Assembly: GCA_020636315.1 (NCBI GenBank)
Contig: JACJYA010000032.1
Location: 1-18,146 of the forward strand
Source of the DNA: Lewinellaceae bacterium
Lineage (GTDB): Bacteria > Bacteroidota > Bacteroidia > Chitinophagales > Saprospiraceae
Length of the DNA: 18,146 nt
Direction: 5' to 3'
The position numbers were made by a program, and so were the translations under genes. The notes below the pieces were generated by a model. That model worked only from the letters and a program-made list of their open reading frames with translations, was not told the DNA's origin and did no database searches. Positions 1 to 6,996 of the stretch are shown one piece after another (position 1 is the stretch's first letter; every line of letters begins with the position of its first letter).

Positions 1-365
1 GCCTGGATGAGTGAACGGCTGCCTCCTTGTATCCGGTGGTAAGGTTCTTCCGCGGCGGGAAGGTCAAAACGTTGGGGTGGGGCAAAAGACATGGATTCCA
101 GCAGGGCGGTGCCTTGTTGATACTGGTCGAAATAGCCTACGCCCAGCTCCAGCAGCAGGGCTATCAGATGCTGGTGTTTGTCGCCGAACCAGGTGGCGCC
201 CATTTCCAGGGGAGTGCCCCGGCCTTCGCCCTCCAGCGTCCAGATGCGGCCGCCGTAGCGCCCTCTGGCTTCCAGGACGAGCGCCTGAATGCCCATCTTT
301 TTCAACTCGTAGGCGGTTACCAGGCCGCTCAACCCGGCGCCGATTATGATGGCCGGCTGCATCAT
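1..365 (-). CDS. FAD-dependent amine oxidase (flavin-containing monoamine oxidase family), N-terminal part
   Basis: The minus-strand reading starts at 365 with two consecutive ATG codons (365-363 and 362-360) and runs off the left edge of the window, giving about 121 residues with no stop. It opens with a Rossmann FAD-binding motif, GAGLSGLVTAYELKK, then VLEARGRYGGRIWT (the second dinucleotide-binding segment) and an EMGATWFG segment, all typical of the flavin amine oxidase family. Members oxidise primary or secondary amines, or act as related FAD dehydrogenases; the substrate cannot be read from this part. There is no signal peptide, so it is probably cytoplasmic. Its start overlaps the stop of the preceding small membrane protein gene by one base (TGATG), which implies translational coupling. 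The catalytic C-terminal half is outside the window. The family call is firm; the specific function is unknown. Confidence 0.85.
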   Translation of the reverse strand, partial: MMQPAIIIGAGLSGLVTAYELKKMGIQALVLEARGRYGGRIWTLEGEGRGTPLEMGATWFGDKHQHLIALLLELGVGYFDQYQQGTALLESMSFAPPQRFDLPAAEEPYHRIQGGSRSLIQ

Positions 366-577
366 CAGGGAATGCTCTTGATGATCAGCCGCAACAACAA
401 TACCCAGGGAAAGCCGTGCAGTACAAAATCGAACCAGTCGATCGCTCCCATTCCCACTGCGCCGCCGCGTATCCATTTGATCTTGCCCCAGATGTGGGGC
501 TCCGGAAAATAGGGCGCCAGCCCCAGTGTGAGGCAGAGGGCCAGGATGAGCTTCCAGTTGTCGAGATACTTTGCCAT
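365..577 (-). CDS. small conserved membrane protein of unknown function
   Basis: About 70 residues if read from the ATG at 577 (MAKYLDNWKLILAL). An in-frame ATG at 601 would add 8 polar residues. I prefer 577 because the protein then starts directly with a short polar head followed by a hydrophobic segment. There appear to be two membrane segments: LILALCLTLGLAPYF near the N-terminus and FVLHGFPWVLLLRLIIKSI at the C-terminus, joined by a conserved-looking loop rich in Trp, Pro and Gly (PEPHIWGKIKWIRGG). I recognise it as resembling short Bacteroidota proteins that are sometimes labelled RND transporter, but it is far too small to be an RND pump, so I give no function. It lies between the P-type ATPase gene and the amine oxidase gene on the same strand, and its stop overlaps the amine oxidase start by one base. 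Confidence 0.7.
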   Translation of the reverse strand: MAKYLDNWKLILALCLTLGLAPYFPEPHIWGKIKWIRGGAVGMGAIDWFDFVLHGFPWVLLLRLIIKSIP

Positions 578-662
578 GTTTTTCGTTTCGGATTGCTGCA
601 AATATCAGATAGTTTGGGAAAAAAACGGCAAGTGGGGTTAAGTTTTCCCAAATTATGCCCAC

Positions 663-3242
663 TCAGCCAATTTTCCCCTTCCGCCTCCAGCTCTTCACCA
701 GCTTTTCTCCCTCAACTGCATGGAATACGATAGAAGAGGCCAGCAGGCAGCCGCCGAGTTCCCGCCAGGAAAGGGGCTGCACGGAAAAGACCTCGTTCAG
801 GGCGGGAATGTAAAGGATGGCCATTTGCAGAAAGAAGGTCAGCAGCACCGCTCCAATGAGGGGAAGGTTGGTGAAAATGCCCTGCCGGAAAAGGAAGAAA
901 TATTCGCTGCGGATGGCCAGCACGTGCCCCATCTGGCTGAAACAAAGGATGGTGAAAACGTAGGTCTGCCATTTGGGGTCCTCCCGGGCAAGGGCCCAGG
1001 CCTGAGTACCCAGGCAGACAGCTCCCATCAGCAGGCCCACCCAAAGGATGTGAATGGCCAGGCCGTGGGCAAAAATGCTCTCTTCGGGCTCGCGGGGTGG
1101 CCGCTTCATCAGCCCTTTCTCGGGCGGCTCTCCGGCGAGGGCCAGGCCGGGAAGGCCGTCGGTCACCAGGTTGATCCACAGGATGTGGATGGGAAGCAGG
1201 GGAATGGGCAGGCCCGCCAGAGGGGCCAGGAAGATGGTCCATATCTCCCCGCTGTTGCTGGTCATGGTGTATTTGATGAACTTGCGGATGTTGTCGAAGA
1301 TGCGGCGCCCTTCTTTTACAGCTTTGACGATGGTGGCGAAATTATCGTCCAGCAACACCATGTGAGCGGCCTCCTTGGAAACGTCCGTCCCGGTGATGCC
1401 CATAGCGATCCCGATGTTGGCGCGCTTCAGGGCGGGAGCATCATTGACCCCGTCGCCGGTCACCGCCACAAACTGGCCCTTGCGCTGCAGCGCCTTGACG
1501 ATCTTCAGCTTCTGCTCGGGGGAGACCCGGGCGTAAACCTTGATCCGGTGAATGCTCTCCTCGAAAGTGTGCCCGGCCATCTGCCGCAGCTTGGCGCCCG
1601 TGACCAGCCGGTCGGTTGGGCCCTGCAGGATGCCGATCTGCCGGGCAATGGCCTCCGCCGTATCCGGGTGGTCGCCGGTGATCATCACGGGCACGATGCC
1701 GGCGGCTTTGCAATCGGCGATGGCTTGTGCCGCCTCGGGGCGCGGAGGGTCCATCATCCCGGCGATGCCGGCAACTTCCAGGCCCCGTTCCAGAGTGGTA
1801 AAACTGATCTTTCCGGGCAATTTATCGAGGAGGCGGCACCCATAGGCCAGGGTGCGCAGGCCCTGTTGCCCCATGCGTTCGGCCTCGGCGGTGAGGGCCT
1901 GCTCATCCGGGTCGTCGCAGGCGGCGAGTATGGATTCCAGCGCTCCTTTGGTGACCACCAGGAAACGGCCGTCGTATTCGTGCACGGTGGTCATCATTTT
2001 GCGGCTTGAGTCGAAGGGCAGTTCCGCCACCCTGGGGTACTGTTCCCGCTTGAAACCGGGCGGCGCAGGATGCGCTTCGGCATAGGCGGCCAGGGCTACC
2101 TCCGTCGATTCACCGGTGAGTTCGCCTTCATGATTTCTTTGCACATCGTGGTTGAGGGACATGCACAACAAAAGGGCATCTTCCGGCCGCAGGGCCAGCC
2201 CGGAAGGGGAGGAGCGGGGCGTCCAGGCCTCGGTGACCGTCATCCGGTTTTCCGTGAGCGTTCCGGTTTTGTCCGTGCAGATGAAGGTGACGGAGCCCAG
2301 GGTCTCCACTGCCGGCAGCTTGCGGATGAGGGCGTTCTTGCGCACCATGCGCCGGGCGCCCAGAGCAAGGGCAATGGTCACTACCGCCGGCAGCGCTTCG
2401 GGGATGGCGGCAACAGCCACCGAGATGGCCGTCAGCAGCATATAAAGGGAATCTTCGCCCTGCAAAAGCCCCGCCCCGTAGATGATCGCACAAATGCCCA
2501 GCACCGCCAGGGAGAGCTTTTTCCCAAATTCTCCCAACCGTTTCTGAAGCGGGGTCTGCGGTTCTTCCTCCTGCAGCATGCGGGCAATGCGGCCGATCTC
2601 CGTATCCATACCGGTGGCTACCACCAGGCCGCTGCCCCGCCCGTAAGTAGCCGTGGTGCCCTTGTAGGCCATGTTGGTGCGGTCCCCCAGTGACAGTTCT
2701 TCTTCCTCCAGTTCTCCTGCCTGTTTTTCCACGGCCAGGGATTCTCCCGTCAGGGAAGCTTCCTCGACCCTCAGGGAATGGGCCTCCAGCAGGCGAAGGT
2801 CCGCCGGGATCATATTGCCGGCTTCCAGCAGCACTATGTCGCCCGGAACCAGCAGTGCAGCATCTATCTGCATCGGGGAGCCGCCGCGCAATACGGTTGC
2901 AGAAGGGGGCGACATCTTTTTCAGGGCCTCCAGGGCTTTTTCGGCCCGGTACTCCTGGACGAATCCGACCACGGCGTTCAGCACAACAATGATAATGATA
3001 ACGATGGTGTCCTTCAGGTCGCCCACCAGCCCCGATATGATGGCTGCCGCGATCAGGATCAGGATCATAACGTCCTGAAACTGGGATGCCAACATCAGCC
3101 AGGCCGGTTTCTTCTTTTTTTCCGCCAGCCGGTTAGGGCCGTATTTGGCCTGCCGTTCTTCTGATTCCGGGGCCGTGAGCCCGCCGGGCCGGCTGCCGGC
3201 CATCTCGAGCGCTTCTTGTCCGCTGATGAGGTGCCAGTTCAT
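663..3242 (-). CDS. Ca2+-type cation-translocating P-type ATPase (P2 family)
   Basis: An inner-membrane ion pump that couples ATP hydrolysis to cation export. Counting residues from an in-frame ATG at 3281 (872 residues), the landmarks are: SLTGES actuator loop near 176-181; PEALP in membrane helix 4 near 294-298; DKTGTLT near 337-343 with D337 as phosphorylated aspartate; KGA near 445; MITGD near 533; TGDGVND near 608-614; SNSGE in helix 5 near 675-679; NLVTD in helix 6 near 704-708. Helix 4, 5 and 6 carry the residues that bind Ca2+ in SERCA. The helix 8 position of SERCA Glu908 appears to be Gln here (FSQMG), as in plasma-membrane Ca2+ pumps. I place the start at 3242 (MNWHLISGQEAL) because the Cation_ATPase_N domain normally opens this way; the ATG at 3281 adds 13 residues. 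Ca2+ is likely but Mn2+ is not excluded. It is probably the first gene of a minus-strand unit with the small membrane protein and the amine oxidase. Confidence 0.93.
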   Translation of the reverse strand: MNWHLISGQEALEMAGSRPGGLTAPESEERQAKYGPNRLAEKKKKPAWLMLASQFQDVMILILIAAAIISGLVGDLKDTIVIIIIVVLNAVVGFVQEYRAEKALEALKKMSPPSATVLRGGSPMQIDAALLVPGDIVLLEAGNMIPADLRLLEAHSLRVEEASLTGESLAVEKQAGELEEEELSLGDRTNMAYKGTTATYGRGSGLVVATGMDTEIGRIARMLQEEEPQTPLQKRLGEFGKKLSLAVLGICAIIYGAGLLQGEDSLYMLLTAISVAVAAIPEALPAVVTIALALGARRMVRKNALIRKLPAVETLGSVTFICTDKTGTLTENRMTVTEAWTPRSSPSGLALRPEDALLLCMSLNHDVQRNHEGELTGESTEVALAAYAEAHPAPPGFKREQYPRVAELPFDSSRKMMTTVHEYDGRFLVVTKGALESILAACDDPDEQALTAEAERMGQQGLRTLAYGCRLLDKLPGKISFTTLERGLEVAGIAGMMDPPRPEAAQAIADCKAAGIVPVMITGDHPDTAEAIARQIGILQGPTDRLVTGAKLRQMAGHTFEESIHRIKVYARVSPEQKLKIVKALQRKGQFVAVTGDGVNDAPALKRANIGIAMGITGTDVSKEAAHMVLLDDNFATIVKAVKEGRRIFDNIRKFIKYTMTSNSGEIWTIFLAPLAGLPIPLLPIHILWINLVTDGLPGLALAGEPPEKGLMKRPPREPEESIFAHGLAIHILWVGLLMGAVCLGTQAWALAREDPKWQTYVFTILCFSQMGHVLAIRSEYFFLFRQGIFTNLPLIGAVLLTFFLQMAILYIPALNEVFSVQPLSWRELGGCLLASSIVFHAVEGEKLVKSWRRKGKIG

Positions 3243-3517
3243 GAAAGGCGTGGGGTTTTGAATGTTCAATATACGATGCAACCCGTAAGCCTGTAATGAT
3301 AATTATCAGCTCCGCATGGATGAAAAGTGGTAAAAAACAATACAAAAAGCTATCTTAAACGCTCGTTCCTGAAGGTAATGAACGTAATAATAATCAGTGG
3401 TGATACCCGGTCGCCCTTACTGGCGCTACAGTGCCGCAGTAAGTCAGGCAAGATAGAAGGCACTTCCGAAGTGCTTACCATCTAACTACCGGTATTCATC
3501 CCTTCAATCATTGAACC
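3243..3517. other. intergenic region between divergent transcription units
   Basis: About 275 bases separate the start of the minus-strand ATPase gene from the plus-strand DUF2188 gene, so promoters for both directions should lie here. I did not find a clean TAnnTTTG box in the expected place on either strand. The main structure is an imperfect palindrome at 3451-3483, listed separately. No supported coding sequence is present. Confidence 0.6.
3451..3483. promoter_or_regulatory. imperfect 33-base palindrome, possible operator or hairpin
   Basis: The sequence is symmetric about base 3467. GCACTTC (3460-3466) faces GAAGTGC (3468-3474) perfectly, and symmetry extends out to AGAT/ATCT at the ends with two mismatches and one G-T pair in 16 positions. 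It lies 35 bases before the first ATG of the plus-strand cluster. A one-base centre is too small for an RNA hairpin loop without opening a few pairs, so a protein-binding dyad is at least as likely. There is no T-run, so it is not a classical terminator. Confidence 0.4.
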
Positions 3518-3808
3518 ATGCCAGACATCCGTGAATCCAGCTTCTGGGCCAACCTCGCCAAAAAGGTGGGAAAGATCATTCTGAAAAATATGGGCGTCCG
3601 GACCCGGCCGCCTACCCACAACCAGCACGTGGTGCCCCACCCGGAAGGATGGGCGGTGAAAGGCGAGGGCAATGAACGCTATACGGCGGTCTTTGATTAC
3701 CAGGAGGACGCCATAGGCCGCGCCCGGGACATCGCCCGCAACTACGGCGCCGATGTGATCATCCACCGCAAAGACGGGTCGATCCGCGACCGGATAAGTT
3801 ATGATTAA
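3518..3808 (+). CDS. DUF2188 domain protein
   Basis: 96 residues. The C-terminal part from about residue 36 reads HVVPHPEGWAVKGEG, then an Ala/Arg-rich helix (DAIGRARDIARN), then ADVIIHRKDGSIRDRISY. This is the pattern of the small DUF2188 family: a beta hairpin with HVVP...GWAV, a helix, and a strand with V..HxxDG.I. The family has no established biochemical function. The first 35 residues are a basic extension (WANLAKKVGKIILKNM) that could be an amphipathic helix or reflect a start further downstream at the ATG of residue 25; I keep the first ATG because the reading is open and the start sits after a clear intergenic gap. It is the first gene of a closely spaced plus-strand cluster, 20 bases ahead of the TPR gene. 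Confidence 0.8.
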   Translation: MPDIRESSFWANLAKKVGKIILKNMGVRTRPPTHNQHVVPHPEGWAVKGEGNERYTAVFDYQEDAIGRARDIARNYGADVIIHRKDGSIRDRISYD

Positions 3809-3828
3809 AAATTCATTAGAGTCCAGTT

Positions 3829-4446
3829 ATGCAGTATAAGAAAATAACCTCCGGCAATACCATCATTGAATTTCACAACAACTGGCTGGGCGAAGAAACG
3901 GTGATCGTCAATGGCCAGGTGGTTTCCAAAAAGTCTTCCATTTGGGGAACCAACCACTATTTTGCGATCCCGGAAAATGGCGCCGATGTCAAATATATTC
4001 TGACTTCCAAATTGACTGACGGCATGCAGGTGGCCCTGGACCTGATCAGGAATGGAGAGCTGGTCCAGGAAAATGTCCCTGTGCCATTCGGGTCCAAGCC
4101 TAAAAAGCCGGTGAATAAGGCAAAAAAACGGGGCCTGGCGGAGTTGAAGGAGTATGCCCTTGAAGAGGCCCTGGCCGAATTTGAGCAGGCCCTGGAACAG
4201 GACCCCAAAGATCCGGAGATCTATTTTCACATGGCCTGCGCGCATTCCGTGCTGGAAAATACCAGCGATGGGTTCTCCTGTTTGAAAAAAGCGGTGGAGA
4301 ACGGCCTGGCGGACACCGAGATGATCCTCAACCACGATATGCTCGCCTTTATCAGGATAAACGCTGCATTCGAGGATTTCCTGAACAGCGGGTTTACGGA
4401 GTACGATGAGGGCATGGTTGCCGGGAAAAAGGAATTAGGCCCGTAA
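3829..4446 (+). CDS. TPR-containing protein with a novel-looking N-terminal beta domain
   Basis: 205 residues. Residues 1-85 are strand-rich (TIIEFHNNWLGEETVIVNGQ, then VSKKSSIWGTNHYFAI), a compact domain I recognise only as a Bacteroidota-type unknown. A basic linker (about 88-102, PKKPVNKAKK) leads to a helical region at about 103-190 that fits tetratricopeptide repeats: ALEEALAEFEQALEQDP and PEIYFHMACAHSVL, with a following helix FSCLKKAVENGL. TPRs usually bind proteins, so an adaptor or chaperone-like role is possible, but this is inference. There is no signal peptide, so it is likely cytoplasmic. It lies 20 bases after the DUF2188 gene and 30 bases before the TIR-BRCT gene, consistent with one transcript and possibly a joint function. 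Confidence 0.75.
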   Translation: MQYKKITSGNTIIEFHNNWLGEETVIVNGQVVSKKSSIWGTNHYFAIPENGADVKYILTSKLTDGMQVALDLIRNGELVQENVPVPFGSKPKKPVNKAKKRGLAELKEYALEEALAEFEQALEQDPKDPEIYFHMACAHSVLENTSDGFSCLKKAVENGLADTEMILNHDMLAFIRINAAFEDFLNSGFTEYDEGMVAGKKELGP

Positions 4447-4476
4447 TACAGACAAATACCGGAACAACGAAAATCT

Positions 4477-5421
4477 ATGAGCCACATCTTCATTTCCTAC
4501 TCCAGCAAGGACCGGCCAAAGGCCAAAGCGCTTGCTGATGTTTTTGAGCAAAAGGGCTGGAAAGTCTGGTGGGACAAAAAGATCAAACCGGGCAAGGCCT
4601 TCGACCGCGCCATTTCCAAGGCGCTGGACGATGCCGGCTGCATCGTGGTGCTCTGGTCGGGCAACTCCGTAGAATCTCCCTGGGTGCTGGAGGAGGCCTA
4701 CGAAGGGCTGGAGCGAAAGATCCTGATGCCGGTGCTGATCGGCAAGACGCGCCTCCCCTTTGGGTACCGCCGGCTGCAATACCTCGACCTCACCCGCTGG
4801 AAAGGCGCCGCCGGGTCAAAGGCGGTGCAGCAACTTTTCGATTCGGTGGAGGCCATGATCCCCCTGAGCTCCAAACCGGCGCCGGGCAAAAAGGCGCCCC
4901 GTAAGCCGAAAGCGCCTTCCGCCAGCATCAAAAAGCGACGGACCTTTTCCGGCGCCCTGGACGGTAAGGCCATCGTCTTCACCGGCGCCCTCTCCGAGAG
5001 CCGCAATGCCCACGCCGAAAAGGTGAGAGTTGTGGGCGCCAACTTTGTGGATGCCGTTTCCGGAAATACCGACTATCTGGTGGTGGGCAAAGATCCCGGC
5101 GCCACCAAACTGAAGGCCGCCGAGGAGAAAGGCGTCAAAAAGATCACCGAAAAAACCTGGCTCAAAATGCTGAACGAGGCTTACCGGCGGACGCTGCAAA
5201 ACAAAAAGATCGTCTTCACCGGCAAGCTGGATGCCCCCCGCGCCGAGCTGGAAAAAACCGCCCGCAAGCTGGGCGCCCTCCCCACGGGCAGCATCTCCGG
5301 CAAGACGGACTTCCTGGTCGTGGGCGCCAACCCGGGGAAGGTGAAACTGGATGCGGCAAAGGAATATTCCGTCAAGATCATCCGGGAAAAGCTCTGGAAG
5401 GAGATTGTGGATACGCTTTAA
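4477..5421 (+). CDS. TIR-BRCT-BRCT fusion protein
   Basis: 314 residues with three domains. Residues 1-125 form a TIR domain: box 1 IFISYSSKD (4-12), the middle segment WWDKKIKPGKAFDRAISKAL, and SPWVLEEAYEG (67-77). Aligned by the W-x-x-x-E pattern of NAD+-cleaving TIRs such as SARM1, E73 is the candidate catalytic glutamate after W69. A Lys/Pro-rich linker (about 130-155) follows. BRCT 1 (about 158-234) has GKAIVFTGALSE, VGANF, GNTDYLVVGKDPG and a late Trp; BRCT 2 (about 238-314) has NKKIVFTGKLDAPR, LGALPTG, GKTDFLVVGANPG and a late Trp. Both are of the NAD+-dependent DNA ligase type, which bind DNA ends or nicks. There is no ligase, kinase or membrane segment. Bacterial TIR proteins commonly consume NAD+ or make cyclic ADP-ribose signals in defence; coupling to ligase-type BRCTs suggests DNA-damage or DNA-end sensing, which is inference. 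It is third in the plus-strand cluster, 10 bases before rluF. Confidence 0.9.
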   Translation: MSHIFISYSSKDRPKAKALADVFEQKGWKVWWDKKIKPGKAFDRAISKALDDAGCIVVLWSGNSVESPWVLEEAYEGLERKILMPVLIGKTRLPFGYRRLQYLDLTRWKGAAGSKAVQQLFDSVEAMIPLSSKPAPGKKAPRKPKAPSASIKKRRTFSGALDGKAIVFTGALSESRNAHAEKVRVVGANFVDAVSGNTDYLVVGKDPGATKLKAAEEKGVKKITEKTWLKMLNEAYRRTLQNKKIVFTGKLDAPRAELEKTARKLGALPTGSISGKTDFLVVGANPGKVKLDAAKEYSVKIIREKLWKEIVDTL

Positions 5422-5431
5422 ACAAATATTA

Positions 5432-6199
5432 GTGGACAGGTCCAACGAAAATTCCGTAAGCCTCAACAAATACATCAGCAGCACCGGCATCTGTTCCCGC
5501 CGGGAAGCCGACCAGATGATCGAGGAAGGGCGCGTCGCGATCAACGGCCAGCCCGCCCGGCGCGGCAACCGGGTCTTCGAAGGCGACGAGGTGTCTGTTG
5601 ACGGCAAACCCCTGCGGGCCAAACCGGAGGCGTTGTACATCGCTTTCAACAAACCGGTGGGTATCGTCTGCACCACCGACTCCAAAGAGAAGAAGAACAT
5701 CATCCGTTATATCGGCCATCCGCAACGCCTGTTTCCCATCGGCCGCCTTGATAAACCCTCCCAGGGGCTGATCTTTCTGACCAATGATGGTGATATCGTC
5801 AACAAGATCCTCCGCGCGGGCAACCAACACGAAAAGGAGTACATCGTCACGGTTAAACAACCCATTACCCCTGATTTTATCAAAAAAATGGGCAACGGCG
5901 TGCCCATACTGGGCACCGTCACCAAAAAGTGTAAGGTGGAACAGCTCAATGCCCACACTTTTAAGATCATCCTGATCCAGGGCATGAACCGGCAGATCCG
6001 CCGCATGTGCCAATATCTGGGTTACGACGTCACCCGGCTGAAGCGCACCCGCATCATGAACGTCCGGCTCGGCAACCTTAAAGTGGGGGAGTGGAGGGAA
6101 CTGACGCCTGAAGAGGTAAAAAAGATCCGGAAAATGGTGGCCGATTCCTCCAAGACCGAAGAGGCTTCACAGGATAAGCCGAAAAACACCACAGAATGA
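5432..6199 (+). CDS. rluF: 23S rRNA pseudouridine synthase, RluF type
   Basis: Converts a uridine of 23S rRNA (U2604 in E. coli numbering) to pseudouridine. From the GTG at 5432 it has 255 residues: an N-terminal S4 RNA-binding domain (about 8-60, SLNKYISSTGICSRREAD, then GRVAINGQPA), then the RsuA-family core with NKPVGIVCTT (73-82), the catalytic motif GRLDKPSQGL with Asp107, the RAGNQHEKEYIVTV segment, and the conserved GMNRQIRRMCQYLGYDV near 184-200. The phrase GRLDKPSQGLIFLTNDGD followed by KILRAG is very close to E. coli RluF as I remember it. An in-frame ATG at 5351 would overlap the TIR-BRCT gene by 71 bases and add unrelated basic residues, so I prefer the GTG. The last ~20 residues are a polar tail. 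Its stop overlaps the SDR start by 4 bases (ATGA). Confidence 0.9.
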   Translation: MDRSNENSVSLNKYISSTGICSRREADQMIEEGRVAINGQPARRGNRVFEGDEVSVDGKPLRAKPEALYIAFNKPVGIVCTTDSKEKKNIIRYIGHPQRLFPIGRLDKPSQGLIFLTNDGDIVNKILRAGNQHEKEYIVTVKQPITPDFIKKMGNGVPILGTVTKKCKVEQLNAHTFKIILIQGMNRQIRRMCQYLGYDVTRLKRTRIMNVRLGNLKVGEWRELTPEEVKKIRKMVADSSKTEEASQDKPKNTTE

Positions 6200-6948
6200 G
6201 CTTTTTCAAGGATAAAACAGCCATCATCACCGGCGCCACCAGCGGTATCGGCCAGGGTATTGCCGCTGCCCTCATCCGTGAAGGCGCCAGGGTAGTCCTC
6301 AGCGGCCGCGATGAGGAGCGCGGGCGCAACCTGGAACAGCAACTGGGCCCGAACGCTCACTTTGTCGCCGGAGACATTACCCGGCCGGAGGCCAATGAGG
6401 CTCTCGTGCAGGCAGCCATGGGCCGCTTCGGCCGCCTGGACATGCTGGCCCTTTCGGCCGGCCGGCTGGGGATCGGCAAGCTGCATACCCTCTCCGTCGA
6501 GGACTGGCAGGAGACCGTGTCCACCAACCTCAATGCTGTGTTCTACCTGTTGAAATACGCCATTCCCGAAATGCAGAAAGGGGGCGGCGGCAGCATCGTC
6601 ATCATCGGCTCGGTGGCGGCCTTTCACGCCTTTCCCAACCACCCCGCTTATTCGGCATCAAAAGGCGCCCTGCCGGCCCTGGTGCGGCAGCTGGCCCGGG
6701 ATTACAGCCCGGAGGTCCGCATCAACCTGGTGTCTCCGGCGCAGGTCATCACCCCGCTGCTCCACAATTCCGTCAAAGCCTTCGACAACCCCGATGAGAT
6801 CCTGGAAGAAACGGCCCAAAAGCTGCCGATGAAGCGCCTGGGGCTGCCCGAAGATATTGCGCATACCGTTTTGCACCTGCTGGGCGATCAGGCTTCCTGG
6901 GTCACGGGCAGCAATTTTGTTGTGGATGGCGGGTTTCTGGCCACCTAA
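6196..6948 (+). CDS. short-chain dehydrogenase/reductase (SDR, classical type)
   Basis: 250 residues, the usual length of classical SDR enzymes, which use NAD(P)(H) to oxidise or reduce alcohols and ketones. The cofactor motif TGATSGIG is at 12-19; SGRDE at 36-40 carries an Arg that favours NADP(H). The catalytic set is N111 (NLNAVFY), S139 (IIGSV), Y152 and K156 (YSASK). The C-terminus WVTGSNFVVDGGF is typical. The usual NAG motif is SAG (87-89) and the PG turn after the active site is PA (181-182), both tolerated changes. It resembles FabG-like reductases, but the substrate is unknown and a fatty-acid role is not shown. Translation is probably coupled to rluF by the 4-base overlap, and it appears to close the cluster. 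Confidence 0.88.
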   Translation: MSFFKDKTAIITGATSGIGQGIAAALIREGARVVLSGRDEERGRNLEQQLGPNAHFVAGDITRPEANEALVQAAMGRFGRLDMLALSAGRLGIGKLHTLSVEDWQETVSTNLNAVFYLLKYAIPEMQKGGGGSIVIIGSVAAFHAFPNHPAYSASKGALPALVRQLARDYSPEVRINLVSPAQVITPLLHNSVKAFDNPDEILEETAQKLPMKRLGLPEDIAHTVLHLLGDQASWVTGSNFVVDGGFLAT

Positions 6949-6996
6949 GGCGACGCTTTCACGCCTGGGGCCCAAACAGGCAAAAGGCGTCGCCTT
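6947..6996 (+). terminator. nested hairpin at the end of the plus-strand cluster
   Basis: The perfect 10-base inverted repeat AAGGCGACGC (6947-6956) and GCGTCGCCTT (6987-6996) encloses a second stem, GCCTG (6963-6967) with CAGGC (6977-6981 region). It begins at the SDR stop codon. There is no T-run afterwards, only TCTCC, so it is either a weak or factor-dependent terminator or an RNA-stabilising 3' hairpin. A third related arm, AAAAGGTGACGCC, follows at about 7018-7030. Confidence 0.45.

Noticed and set aside
720..2009. Long open plus-strand frame (429 codons) opposite the P-type ATPase
   Set aside because: It is antisense to a gene with full P-type ATPase motifs, is rich in Gly/Gln/His of no known family, and results from the high-GC codon bias of the real gene.
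4477..5421. Thoeris defence system
   Set aside because: Thoeris needs a ThsA partner (SIR2 or similar with a SLOG domain). None of the neighbours has it, so only a TIR domain is shared.
5351..5431. Start of rluF at the ATG inside the TIR-BRCT gene
   Set aside because: It would add 27 basic residues with no family resemblance and overlap the upstream gene by 71 bases; the GTG at 5432 fits the S4 domain.
4816..5703. Open minus-strand frame of 295 codons across the TIR-BRCT and rluF genes
   Set aside because: It spans the junction of two well-supported genes on the other strand and has no recognisable domain.
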